Source: Nocardioides alpinus
GTDB lineage: Bacteria; Actinomycetota; Actinomycetes; Propionibacteriales; Nocardioidaceae
DNA: 64,000 nt
Reading direction: 5' to 3'
NCBI RefSeq assembly: GCF_900112035.1
Contig: NZ_FOKC01000004.1
Location: 1 to 64,000 of the forward strand
The notes below the pieces were generated by a model. It did not search any database, was not told the origin of the DNA, and was given only the letters and a program-made list of their open reading frames with translations. Numbering within the stretch: the first letter of the stretch is position 1; each line of letters starts with the position of its first letter. Positions 1 through 10,420 of this stretch are shown piece by piece. Both the position numbers and the translations under genes were made by a program.

Positions 1-581
1 TCCACGCCCACTTCGACGCCCACCTCACCGCCGACGGACAGACCGTGTTCGGGCCCACCGGCCGCCTCGAGAACGGCCAACGCCTCGCGCTCCTCGACCA
101 GCTCCGATCCTGGTGCACCGACACACGGACCAAGATCACGATCAAACCCGTCATCGACCTCACCCAGCACCTGACCGCACCCGGGTATGCGATCCCCGAC
201 CGGATCCGCGAGCACGTCCTCCTCCGCGACACGACGTGCGTGTTCCCGTGGTGCACCCGACCCGCACGAGGCTGCGACATCGACCACATCACCGCCTACG
301 ACCATCAAGCCGACACCGAACACACGCCACAACCCGGGCCGACAGACACCCGCAACCTCGCGGCACTGTGCCGGTTCCACCACCGTCTCAAAACCCACAC
401 GGCCTGGCGCTACGAGATGACCGCACCCGGGACCTTCGTCTGGACCAGCCCCCACAGCCACCGCTTCCGACGCGACCGCACCGGAAGCAGCGCCCTTGAC
501 CCACCAGATGCACCGGGCCCCGCAACAGGACCTCGTCCTTCGTCAACCAACGACGGTGACGAACCACCCGAGCGACCATGA
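1..581 (+). CDS. HNH endonuclease, DUF222/13E12-repeat family (C-terminal part, cut by window edge)
   Basis: The open frame enters from the left edge (first full codon at base 3) and ends with TGA at 579-581, so only the last 193 or so residues are seen. The segment CVFPWCTRPARGCDIDHI followed by NLAALCRFHHRLKTH is the zinc-coordinated HNH nuclease core: cysteine pairs, the DIDH catalytic histidine and the HHRLKTH helix. This arrangement is typical of the C-terminus of actinobacterial DUF222/13E12-repeat proteins, which occur in many copies in Nocardioides-like genomes. The tail after the HNH is proline/aspartate-rich and probably disordered. The biological role of the family is not established; a nuclease or mobile-intron-like activity is inferred from the motif only. 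The N-terminal DUF222 domain lies outside the window. Confidence 0.85.
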   Translation, partial: HAHFDAHLTADGQTVFGPTGRLENGQRLALLDQLRSWCTDTRTKITIKPVIDLTQHLTAPGYAIPDRIREHVLLRDTTCVFPWCTRPARGCDIDHITAYDHQADTEHTPQPGPTDTRNLAALCRFHHRLKTHTAWRYEMTAPGTFVWTSPHSHRFRRDRTGSSALDPPDAPGPATGPRPSSTNDGDEPPERP

Positions 582-685
582 CCCCGCCCCACACCCCGCC
601 ACCCACCGGTGACGGGGCAACAGGCACGCCTACCGGTCCCACGAGGCCCGCGAGCGCTCGCTTCACACCCTGCGGAAAGACCTGA

Positions 686-1126
686 TCAGCCGGTCGGGCG
701 ATCGTCCACGCCGACCGGGTCTGCGAAGGCCTCTCGCGAGCTCCGGGCCGATGCGGCAAGGACGACGCCGAGCACCGCGAGCGTCAGACCCGGCCAGAGG
801 TAGAAGTCCATCGAGGGCCGGTAGTCCAGGAGGTAGTCCTGCGAGAGGGTCCACGCCGAGAACAGCGCGGTCATGCCACCCACTGTCACGGCGGCAGTGA
901 CCCATGCGCGGGTGCAGGCAGCCACGATCGCCATGACCACGGCGGCCACCGTGATGCCGATCGCGGGGAGGTAGACGGTCAGGGCGGCGGCGAACGAGCC
1001 TCCACCCTCGAGGTCCAGCCGAGGATCCGGGGACGTCGGCGAGAGCCACAGGCCGACCATGACGAGCAACCACGCGACGAACGCCATGGCTGCCGCCAAC
1101 CCTTGCGCCTCCCGGTCCCCCTTCAC
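686..1126 (-). CDS. Small integral membrane protein, function unknown
   Basis: A 146-residue protein starting with GTG at 1126. Hydrophobic stretches near residues 11-29, 47-71, 76-94 and 108-126 suggest four transmembrane helices joined by short loops; the C-terminal tail (SARSSREAFADPVG) is polar and probably cytoplasmic. No catalytic motif is visible and I do not recognise a family. It lies 10 bases downstream of the App1-type phosphatase on the same strand, so it may be the last gene of a guaA-phosphatase-membrane protein transcript. It is real rather than a shadow because its hydropathy is coherent and it fills the only sensible frame between its neighbours. Confidence 0.6.
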   Translation of the reverse strand: MKGDREAQGLAAAMAFVAWLLVMVGLWLSPTSPDPRLDLEGGGSFAAALTVYLPAIGITVAAVVMAIVAACTRAWVTAAVTVGGMTALFSAWTLSQDYLLDYRPSMDFYLWPGLTLAVLGVVLAASARSSREAFADPVGVDDRPTG

Positions 1127-1136
1127 GACACCGACA

Positions 1137-3721
<2,585 letters not shown>

Positions 3722-3753
3722 GCCGCGGAGTCTAACGGCTTCGCCTCGGCGCG

Positions 3754-3848
3754 AAATCGTCCCAGGGCCCGATCGGGGAGAGACGGTGGAGCATCGGGCC
3801 TTGGCCCGGTCACCACGCCCAAAATCGTCCCAGGGCCCGATCGGGGAG
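3754..3848. repeat. Pair of 27-base direct repeats upstream of guaA
   Basis: The same 27-base unit, beginning AAATCGTCCC and ending ATCGGGGAG, occurs at 3754-3780 and 3822-3848, identical in both copies and 68 bases apart. Each copy contains the core GTCCCAGGGCCC. Perfect conservation between the copies suggests recent duplication or a selected binding or processing signal. No open frame or known element explains it. Confidence 0.85.
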
Positions 3849-3871
3849 GGAGGGTGACCGGGCCCTGGGAC
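3827..3871. repeat. Perfect 13-base inverted repeat upstream of guaA
   Basis: Bases 3827-3839 (GTCCCAGGGCCCG) are exactly complementary to 3859-3871, giving a 13-bp stem with a 19-base loop. A second overlapping dyad pairs 3803-3814 (GGCCCGGTCACC) with 3853-3864. The two stems share sequence and cannot form together. Position, about 110-150 bases upstream of the guaA start on the same strand, allows a leader structure, operator or terminator of the choD transcript. Confidence 0.75.
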
Positions 3872-4036
3872 TTGGCTCCCAGCGACTGATCAACAGTGCC
3901 GAGAAAGAGGGTTCCGGCCCTTGGGAGGGAGCATGACTGCCGGAGCCCTCACTCGACCCAACGCCCCTGACGGGCCGTGGTTACGGCCCTGGACAGACCA
4001 AAGTGGGAGCGATCGGGCCAGTTGTCCTCGGCCAGG

Positions 4037-5761
4037 TCAGCTGACGCCGACGATCGGCAGGCGCAGCGCTCCTGGCGCCGCCTCCGGCACGACCGGGTTC
4101 TTCGGCTCCACCGGCGCCAACCGGACGTACGCCGACCCCACCGCGGGACGGGGGTCGACCTCGCCCTTGTTGGGCCAGTGGGCCATCGCGCGCTCGGCCT
4201 GGGCGGTGATCGTCAGCGACGGGTTCACCCCGAGGTTGGCCGAGACGGTGGACCCGTCGACGACGTGCAGCCCGTCGTAGCCGTAGACCCGCTGGTAGGG
4301 ATCGACGACCCCTGTCGTGGGTGAGTCGCCGATCGCGCAGCCGCCGATGAAGTGTGCGGTGAGCGGCATCCCGAGCGGCTCGCCGACGGCGCCGTAGGCC
4401 TGGCGCGCGCCCATGATCCGCGCCAGTCGGCGTACGGCGTCGTAGGCGGGAGCGATGTAGGTCGGGTTGGGGGCACCGTGGCCCTGGGTCGACGACATGT
4501 AGCCGACCCCGCCGCGCGTCCTCCAGACGGTGGTGATCGAGTTGTCGAGGGTCTGCATGACCAGCGCCACGACCGTGCGCCGCGACCAGGTGTTGAGCGA
4601 GTAGAGGTCGCGCAGGCCGTCGCGCTGGCGCCACAGCTCCTTGCCCCACGTGCGCCAGCGCTTCTCGCCGAGGACCTCGTCGACCAGCACCGTCGCCATC
4701 AGCGGCATCACGTTGCGGCCGCGGCCGTAGCGGACGGGCTCGACGTGGGTGTGCTCGTCGGGGTGGAAGCTGGAGGTGATCGCCACGCCGTCGGTCCAGT
4801 CGACGGCGTCGTCGTTGGCGGTCGCCCACAGGATCGCCTCGGAGTTCGTGCGGGTCAGCACGCCCAGCCGGTCGGAGATCTTCGGCAGCGAGCCCTCTGC
4901 CTTGAGCCGGTGGAGCAGTCGCTGGGTGCCGATCGCGGCGGCGGAGAAGACCACGTGGTCGGCGGTGAAGGTCTTCACGGCGCCCTTGCGCGACAGCTTG
5001 GCCTTGGTCCAGCGGGCCGTCACCTCGTAGCCGCCGCCGGGCCGCGGGCGTACGTCGGTGACCGTCGTCAGCGGGTGCACGACGGCGCCGTTCTGCTCGG
5101 CGAGGTAGAGGTAGTTCTTCACCAGGGTGTTCTTGGCGTTGTGCCGGCAACCGGTCATGCACGAGCCGCAGTTGATGCACGTCGCCCGTTCGGGACCTGC
5201 GCCGCCGAAGAACGGGTCGGCGACCGTCTCCCCCTCGGCCTGTCCCGGCTCGCCGAAGAAGACACCGACCGGGGTCGGGTGGAACGTGTCGCCGACACCC
5301 ATCTCGTCGGCCACCTCCTTCATCGCCACGTCCGCGGGCGTGGTCCGGGCGTAGTCGGTCACGCCGAGCATCCGCCGGGCCTGGTCGTAGTAGGGCGCGA
5401 GCTCGGCCTTCCAGTCCGTGATGTGCGCCCACTGCGGGTCCTTGTAGAACGGCTCCGGCGGCTCGTAGAGGGTGTTGGCGTAGTTGAGCGAACCGCCGCC
5501 CACCCCGGCGCCGGCGAGGATGAAGCAGTCGCGCACGAGGTCGATGCGCTGGATGCCGTAGAGGCCGACCTCCGGGCGGAAGATGAAGCTCTTCACGTCA
5601 CCGCCGTGCTCGGGCAGCTCGTCGTCGGAGAAGCGCGCGCCCGCCTCGAGCACACCGACCCGGTAGCCCTTCTCGGTCAGCCGCAGCGCCGTGACGGATC
5701 CGCCGAAGCCGGAGCCGATCACCAGGACGTCGTAGTGCCGGACGCGTGGGGTGGGACTCAC
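4037..5761 (-). CDS. choD: GMC-family FAD oxidoreductase, ChoD-like (putative cholesterol/3-hydroxysteroid oxidase)
   Basis: A 574-residue protein. GTG at 5761 overlaps the stop of the upstream aldehyde dehydrogenase. The N-terminus YDVLVIGSGFGGSVTAL (about 10-26) is the FAD-binding Rossmann motif; LAGAGVGGGSLNYAN and a cysteine cluster CINCGSCMTGCRHNAKNT follow, and GVNPSLTITAQAERA near the end is the second flavin-binding block. The whole protein runs closely parallel, from memory, to M. tuberculosis ChoD (Rv3409c), including the PNKGE.D.RP tail and PLTAHF.GG.AIGD. That locus also lies beside guaB genes. ChoD is annotated as cholesterol oxidase, but its true substrate is uncertain; here oxidation of a sterol or hydrophobic alcohol is inferred. 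It is probably co-transcribed with the aldehyde dehydrogenase, which would suit an alcohol-to-acid pathway. Confidence 0.85.
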   Translation of the reverse strand: MSPTPRVRHYDVLVIGSGFGGSVTALRLTEKGYRVGVLEAGARFSDDELPEHGGDVKSFIFRPEVGLYGIQRIDLVRDCFILAGAGVGGGSLNYANTLYEPPEPFYKDPQWAHITDWKAELAPYYDQARRMLGVTDYARTTPADVAMKEVADEMGVGDTFHPTPVGVFFGEPGQAEGETVADPFFGGAGPERATCINCGSCMTGCRHNAKNTLVKNYLYLAEQNGAVVHPLTTVTDVRPRPGGGYEVTARWTKAKLSRKGAVKTFTADHVVFSAAAIGTQRLLHRLKAEGSLPKISDRLGVLTRTNSEAILWATANDDAVDWTDGVAITSSFHPDEHTHVEPVRYGRGRNVMPLMATVLVDEVLGEKRWRTWGKELWRQRDGLRDLYSLNTWSRRTVVALVMQTLDNSITTVWRTRGGVGYMSSTQGHGAPNPTYIAPAYDAVRRLARIMGARQAYGAVGEPLGMPLTAHFIGGCAIGDSPTTGVVDPYQRVYGYDGLHVVDGSTVSANLGVNPSLTITAQAERAMAHWPNKGEVDPRPAVGSAYVRLAPVEPKNPVVPEAAPGALRLPIVGVS

Positions 5762-7374
5762 GCTCGGCCCAGCTTGTTGAGCAGCCGCAGCGCGACGGTC
5801 ATCACACGGGCGTTGGTCTCCTCCGACATGCCCAGCAGCGGCGCGATGGGCACCAGGCGCTGCGTCGCGACGGACTGCGCCTCGGTGTAGCGGCGGATGC
5901 CCTCCGCACCCTGCCGACGGCCCATGCCCGACTCGCGCATGCCGCCCATGGGCGCACCGAGCGAGCCGAAGGTCGCACCGTAGGCCTCGTTGACGTTGAC
6001 CGTGCCGCACCTGATCCGGCGCGCGAGGGCGCGGCCGCGGGCGGCGTCACGGGTGTAGATCGAGGCGTTGAGCCCGTACGCCCCGTCGTTGGCGCGCTCG
6101 ACGGCCTCGTCCTCGCTGTGGAACCGGTAGAGCGCGACGACCGGACCGAAGGTCTCCTCGCCGAAGCACTGCATGTCGGCCGAGACGCCCTCGAGGATCG
6201 TCGGTTCGTGGACGAACGGACCCAGGTCGGGGCGGGCCCGGCCGCCGGTGAGCACGTGGGCGCCCTTCGCCACGGCGTCCTGGACGTGGGCGGTGACCTT
6301 GTCGAGCTGTGCCTGTGAGACCAGCGACCCCATGTCGACGCTCCAGTCGTGGCTGGCGCCGAGGGTCATCGCCTGCGTGCGCGAGACGAACGCGTCCACG
6401 AAGCGGTCGTAGACCTGGTCGGCGACGAAGAGACGTTCGGTCGAGACGCAGAGCTGGCCGGCGTTGGAGAAGACACCGCGTACGGCGCCCTCCGCCGCGC
6501 GGTGCACGTCGGCGTCGCGCAGGACGAGCATCGGGTTCTTGCCGCCGAGCTCCAGCGAGCAGCCGATGAGCCGGTCGGCGCACTGACGCGCGATGAGCCT
6601 GCCGGTCGCGGTCGAGCCGGTGAAGCAGACGTAGTCGGCGGCGGCGGTGATCGCGCCGCCGATCTCGGGGCCCGGGCCGGCGACGACCTGCCAGACCTCG
6701 GGCGGGAAGCCGGCCTCGTCGAGCAGCTGGACGGCGAGCAGCGCCGTCAGCATCGTCTGGGAGTCCGGCTTGGCGACGACCGCGTTGCCTGCGAGGAGAG
6801 CGGGGATGCCGTCGCACAGCGCCATGCTGAGCGGATAGTTCCAGGGCGAGATGATCCCGACGACGCCCTGGGGGACGCGGTGGACCTCGGCCCTCGTCAG
6901 CACCGGGAACATGCCCCCGACGCGGTGGGGGTCGAGGTGCTCGTGGGCGGTGCGGGCGTAGTAGCGCGCGGTCAGCGCGAGGTGGGCGACCTCGAGGTAG
7001 GCGTCCTTGCGGGCCTTGCCCGACTCCCACACGACGAGGTCGATGAGCTCGTCCTGGCGGTCGAGCAGCAGGTCGTGCAGCCGCAGCAGCGCGGCCGCGC
7101 GCTGGTCGAGCGACGTGGCCGCCCACGCCACCTGCGCCCGGCGCGCCCGCGCGAACGCCTCGGCCACGTCGGCCGGGCTCGACTGCGGGATGTGCGCGAG
7201 CGGTGCGCGACCGATCGGCGAGGAGACGGCGTGCGTCTCACCGTTCGTGCTCAGCACGCGGCGCGTCAGGCTGGCGACGTACGAGCGGTCGAGGGCGTAG
7301 GTCGCGGTGCTGTCGTGCTCGGGGTCCGCAGGACCGTCGGTGATCGGGCCTGAGGCGGGACTCTGCTCACTCAT
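5758..7374 (-). CDS. gabD2: NAD(P)-dependent aldehyde dehydrogenase, succinic-semialdehyde dehydrogenase GabD2 type
   Basis: A 538-residue protein from ATG 7374 (MSEQSPAS); an upstream in-frame codon at 7410 is possible but adds an unusual tail. Landmarks of the aldehyde dehydrogenase superfamily are present: GVVGIISPWNYP (cofactor and active-site Asn), CFTGSTATG nucleotide motif, LELGGKNP with catalytic Glu275, GQLCVST with nucleophile Cys309, and EETFGPVV. The subfamily signature (VAKPDSQT, NVNEAYGATFGSLGAPMGGM, RRHG-like GRRQGAEG) fits the mycobacterial GabD2 (Rv1731) group. Predicted reaction: oxidation of succinate semialdehyde or a related aldehyde to the acid. It overlaps choD by 4 bases; a palindromic site at 7435-7459 lies just upstream and may regulate the pair. 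Confidence 0.88.
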   Translation of the reverse strand: MSEQSPASGPITDGPADPEHDSTATYALDRSYVASLTRRVLSTNGETHAVSSPIGRAPLAHIPQSSPADVAEAFARARRAQVAWAATSLDQRAAALLRLHDLLLDRQDELIDLVVWESGKARKDAYLEVAHLALTARYYARTAHEHLDPHRVGGMFPVLTRAEVHRVPQGVVGIISPWNYPLSMALCDGIPALLAGNAVVAKPDSQTMLTALLAVQLLDEAGFPPEVWQVVAGPGPEIGGAITAAADYVCFTGSTATGRLIARQCADRLIGCSLELGGKNPMLVLRDADVHRAAEGAVRGVFSNAGQLCVSTERLFVADQVYDRFVDAFVSRTQAMTLGASHDWSVDMGSLVSQAQLDKVTAHVQDAVAKGAHVLTGGRARPDLGPFVHEPTILEGVSADMQCFGEETFGPVVALYRFHSEDEAVERANDGAYGLNASIYTRDAARGRALARRIRCGTVNVNEAYGATFGSLGAPMGGMRESGMGRRQGAEGIRRYTEAQSVATQRLVPIAPLLGMSEETNARVMTVALRLLNKLGRA

Positions 7375-7434
7375 CCGTGCAGCGTAGGTCGCGCTCGGAC
7401 GCCGTGCCACGGATCGGTCACGTCATCCCGGCAT

Positions 7435-7459
7435 TTGACACTGTTGTGACATTTGTCAA
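7435..7459. promoter_or_regulatory. Nested TTGACA/TGTCAA dyad upstream of gabD2-choD
   Basis: TTGACA (7435-7440) and TGTCAA (7454-7459) form an inverted repeat with a 13-base spacer. Inside it TGACA (7447-7451) and TGTCA (7454-7458) form a tighter dyad with a 2-base centre. The region is conspicuously A+T-rich for this genome. It sits 60-85 bases upstream of the gabD2 start, a typical place for a TetR- or GntR-type operator. The regulator is not identifiable in the window. Confidence 0.5.
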
Positions 7460-7466
7460 GCCGGGG

Positions 7467-9206
7467 CTAGACGATGTCGGGTGCCTTGACCCGCGCCTCG
7501 TCGGCCTCCTGGTCGGTCGGCATCAGCTGGCTCAGCCGCTCCGCCTCGACCCGGCGCAGGTAGTGGTCGACCTCGTCCTCGACCTGCGCGGCGTCCCAGC
7601 CCAGCGCCCCGCCCATCAGCTCGGCGGCAGGGCGGGCTGCGGTGATGCCGCGGTCGAAGGTCTCGATCGACACGCGCGTCCGGCGGGCCAGCACGTCGTC
7701 GAGGTGCCGGGCCCCCTCGTGGGTGACGGCATAGAGCACCTCGGCCCGCAGGTAGTGCTCGGCGCCCGCGAGCGGCTCGCCGAGCGCGAGCTCGGGGCGG
7801 GCGGCGATGAGAGCGAGGACCTCGTCGACCAGGCCGCCGTAGCGGCCCAGGAGGTGGTCGACCACGCCGACGTCGAGCCCCGACGACCGGCTGATCGACA
7901 CGCGCTGGTTGGTGCGGGCCTCGTGGCCCCACGCACCCATCAGGGGGACGCGGTCGGTGATGGAGGCGGGCGTGGCGTCGAAGTCACGGATCGCGTGGTC
8001 GACCGCGTCCTTCGCCATGATCCGGTAGGTCGTCAGCTTGCCGCCGGCGACCAGCACGAGGCCGGGCACCGGGTTGGCGACCGTGTGCTCGCGGGAGAGC
8101 TTGGTGGTCTCCCCCATCTCGCCCTCCTTGCGCATCGGCTTGAGCAGCGGCCGCAGCCCCGCCCAGACGCCGATCACGTCGCGGTGGTCGAGCGGGTCCT
8201 TGAGGAGCCGGTTGACGTGCCCGAGGAGGTAGTCGATGTCGGTCTTGCTGGCTGCGGGGTGCGCGAGGTCGAAGTCCCAGGCGGTGTCGGTCGTCCCGAT
8301 GATCCAGAACTGGTCCCACGGGATCACGAAGAGCACGGACTTCTCGGTCTTGGTGATGAAGCCGCACTCGGAGCGGATCCGGTCCTTGGGCACGACGAGG
8401 TGGATGCCCTTGCTGGCGTCGACGTCGAGCTGCGCCTGCCCACCGATCAGGTCCTGGACCTCGTCGGTCCACACACCGGCGGCGTTGATGACGACCTTCG
8501 CGCGGATCTCGAGGTCGCGCTGGCCCTCGAGGTCGCGAGCGGTGACGCCGACGACGCGCGCCGCCTGCCCGGAGCCGGTCGAGGGGTCGCGGAGGAAGCC
8601 GGTGACCTTGGTGCGGGTCGCGACGTGGGCGCCGTTGTTGGCGGCGGTGCGGGCGATGGTCATGACCAGCCGCGCGTCGTCGACCTGGCAGTCGTAGTAG
8701 CGGATCGCGCCGTGCAGCTTGTCAGTCCGGATGTCCGGTGCCATCCGCGCGAGCTGCTTGCGGAAGATGTGCTTGTGCTTGGGCACGCCCATGTCGTACT
8801 TGCCCGTCATCGCCATGCCGTCGTAGAGCGCGACGCCGGCGCCGACGTAGGGGCGCTCCCAGGCGTGCTCGAGCGGGTAGAGGAACGGCACGGGTCGTAC
8901 GAGGTGGGGCGCGAGCCGCGTCAGCAGCAGGCCGCGCTCCTCCAGCGCCTCCTTGACCAGCGCGAAGTCGAACATCTCGAGGTAGCGCAGTCCGCCGTGG
9001 ACCAGCTTCGACGAGCGCGAGGAGGTGCCGGAGGCGAGGTCGCGCTGCTCGACGAGGCCGACCTTGAGACCGCGGGTCACGGCGTCGAGCGCCGCACCCA
9101 CGCCGACGATGCCGCCGCCGACGACGAGCACGTCGAGCTCGCCCTCGGCGAGGTGCGTGAGTGCGTCGGCGCGCTGGTCGGCGTCGAGGGCCCTGGCGAG
9201 GGTCAT
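7467..9206 (-). CDS. glpD: Aerobic glycerol-3-phosphate dehydrogenase
   Basis: A 579-residue FAD protein that oxidises sn-glycerol-3-phosphate to dihydroxyacetone phosphate at the membrane and feeds electrons to quinone. Visible motifs: LDVLVVGGGIVGVGAALDA (FAD Rossmann, about 24-42), SGTSSRSSKLVHGGLRYLE (about 59-77), GKLTTYRIMA (about 391-400), and the C-terminal helical DAO_C domain with DEVLALIAARPELA and EVLYAVTHEGA. Residues 207-215 (DPSTGSGQA) form an insertion in a surface loop where relatives normally have a short turn; it is encoded by a degenerate copy of a genomic repeat also seen at 55807. The next upstream gene is guaB3, only 7 bases away, so glpD probably belongs to that transcript. 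Confidence 0.95.
   Translation of the reverse strand: MTLARALDADQRADALTHLAEGELDVLVVGGGIVGVGAALDAVTRGLKVGLVEQRDLASGTSSRSSKLVHGGLRYLEMFDFALVKEALEERGLLLTRLAPHLVRPVPFLYPLEHAWERPYVGAGVALYDGMAMTGKYDMGVPKHKHIFRKQLARMAPDIRTDKLHGAIRYYDCQVDDARLVMTIARTAANNGAHVATRTKVTGFLRDPSTGSGQAARVVGVTARDLEGQRDLEIRAKVVINAAGVWTDEVQDLIGGQAQLDVDASKGIHLVVPKDRIRSECGFITKTEKSVLFVIPWDQFWIIGTTDTAWDFDLAHPAASKTDIDYLLGHVNRLLKDPLDHRDVIGVWAGLRPLLKPMRKEGEMGETTKLSREHTVANPVPGLVLVAGGKLTTYRIMAKDAVDHAIRDFDATPASITDRVPLMGAWGHEARTNQRVSISRSSGLDVGVVDHLLGRYGGLVDEVLALIAARPELALGEPLAGAEHYLRAEVLYAVTHEGARHLDDVLARRTRVSIETFDRGITAARPAAELMGGALGWDAAQVEDEVDHYLRRVEAERLSQLMPTDQEADEARVKAPDIV
8563..8588 (-). repeat. Degenerate in-frame repeat copy inside glpD (encodes DPSTGSGQ)
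   Basis: Read on the minus strand, these 26 bases match the 55807-55832 element at 20 of 26 positions by eye. In both places the reading frame gives DPSTGSG followed by Q/R and A. All differences are transitions or G/C gains, consistent with an old copy adapting to host base composition. Confidence 0.65.
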
Positions 9207-9213
9207 GGGGTGC

Positions 9214-10323
9214 TCATGTCTGGACCACGACCTCGATGCGCTGGAACTCCTTGAGCTCGGTGTAGCCCGTGGTGGCCATCGCGCGGCGCAGGGCGCCGAT
9301 GAGGTTCATCGTGCCGTCGGCCGTGCGCGAGGGGCCGAACATGATCTCCTCCAGCGAGCCGACCGCGTCGAACTGCACGCGCTGGCCGCGCGGGAGCTCG
9401 GCGTGCGTGGCCTCGCTCCCCCAGTGGAACCCGCGGCCGGGGGCCTCGCTCGCGCGGGCGAGCGGCGAGCCGATCATCACGGCGTCGGCGCCGCAGGCCA
9501 CCGCCTTGGCGATGTCTCCCGAGCTGCCGATCGAGCCGTCGGCGATGACGTGGACGTAGCGGCCGCCCGACTCGTCGAGGTAGTCGCGGCGGGCCGCAGC
9601 GACGTCCGCCACCGCGCTCGCCATCGGCACGGCGACGCCGAGGACGGTGCGGGTGGTGTGGGCCGCTCCGCCACCGAAGCCGACCAGCACGCCGGCCGCG
9701 CCGGTGCGCATCAGGTGCAGCGCGGCCTGGTAGGTCGCGCAGCCACCCACGATCACCGGGACGTCGAGCTCGTAGATGAACTCCTTGAGGTTGAGCGGCT
9801 CGGCGTTGCTGCTCACGTGCTCGGCGCTGACGGTGGTGCCGCGGATCACGAACATGTCGACGCCCGCGTCGACGACGGCCTTGACGTGCTCCTTGGTGCG
9901 CTGCGGCGACAGCGAGCCGGCCACGGTCACGCCGGCGGCACGCACCTCCTTGAGCCGGGCCGTGATCAGCTCGGGCTTGATCGGCTCGGTGTAGATCTCC
10001 TGCATCCGGCGGGTGGCGTCGGCTCCCTGGAGGCCCGCGACCTCCTCGAGCAGGCCGGTCGGGTCGTCGTACCGCGTCCAGAGGCCCTCGAGGTTGAGCA
10101 CCCCCAGCCCGCCCATCTGGCCCAGCGCGATCGCGGTCGAGGGGGACATGACGGAGTCCATCGGGGCGGCGAGCACCGGGATGTCGAAGCGGTAGGCGTC
10201 GATCTGCCAGGCCGTGCTGACCTCCTCGGGGTCGCGCGTGCGCCGCGAGGGCACGATCGCGATGTCGTCGAAGGAGTAGGCGCGGCGACCGCGCTTGGCA
10301 CGGCCAATCTCGATCTCGGTCAC
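9214..10323 (-). CDS. guaB3: GuaB3-family IMP dehydrogenase-related protein
   Basis: A 369-residue TIM-barrel protein from GTG 10323 (VTEIEIGRAKRGRRAY), shorter than IMP dehydrogenase because the CBS pair is missing. Conserved pieces include YSFDDIAIVPSRRTRDPEEV, APMDSVMSPSTAIALGQMGGLGVLN, VIVGGCATYQAAL, VGFGGGAAHTTRTVLG, VIADGSIGSSGDIAKA and GADAVMIGSPLA. In the region of the catalytic loop there is HTTRTVLG in place of the GSICTTR of true IMPDH, so the cysteine nucleophile is absent. This matches the actinobacterial GuaB3 group, whose enzymatic role is unsettled. Its location beside guaB and guaA is conserved in mycobacteria. Confidence 0.93.
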   Translation of the reverse strand: MTEIEIGRAKRGRRAYSFDDIAIVPSRRTRDPEEVSTAWQIDAYRFDIPVLAAPMDSVMSPSTAIALGQMGGLGVLNLEGLWTRYDDPTGLLEEVAGLQGADATRRMQEIYTEPIKPELITARLKEVRAAGVTVAGSLSPQRTKEHVKAVVDAGVDMFVIRGTTVSAEHVSSNAEPLNLKEFIYELDVPVIVGGCATYQAALHLMRTGAAGVLVGFGGGAAHTTRTVLGVAVPMASAVADVAAARRDYLDESGGRYVHVIADGSIGSSGDIAKAVACGADAVMIGSPLARASEAPGRGFHWGSEATHAELPRGQRVQFDAVGSLEEIMFGPSRTADGTMNLIGALRRAMATTGYTELKEFQRIEVVVQT

Positions 10324-10420
10324 GGTGTGCAGCCTATCGGCCGGTCCCCGTGGTCCACGTCTCGGCAACAGGTTCGGCAAACCGCGTACACGCGGGCCAC
10401 GCCGTCCCTACCGTCGTCAC

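Larger units (their letters stand above)
3722..4036. other. Non-coding stretch with clustered repeats between choD-like gene and guaA
   Basis: About 315 bases without a convincing gene. The half next to guaA (3754-3871) holds two direct repeats and two inverted repeats, annotated separately. The other half (3880-4036) has no obvious hairpin, promoter box or coding bias; short frames there are not supported by a start with a ribosome site. Because guaA is transcribed leftward from 3721, the repeats lie in its upstream or 5'-leader region. The choD-like gene ends at 4037, so the segment must also contain the end of that transcript. Confidence 0.6.

Noticed and set aside
1..581. HNH endonuclease considered as evidence for a phage or restriction system at the left edge
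   Set aside because: DUF222/13E12-type HNH proteins are abundant chromosomal genes in this group; no methylase, integrase or phage gene is adjacent in the window.
9214..10323. GuaB3 considered as a second functional IMP dehydrogenase
   Set aside because: The catalytic-loop cysteine of GSICTTR is missing (HTTRTVLG) and the CBS domains are absent, so true IMPDH activity cannot be claimed.
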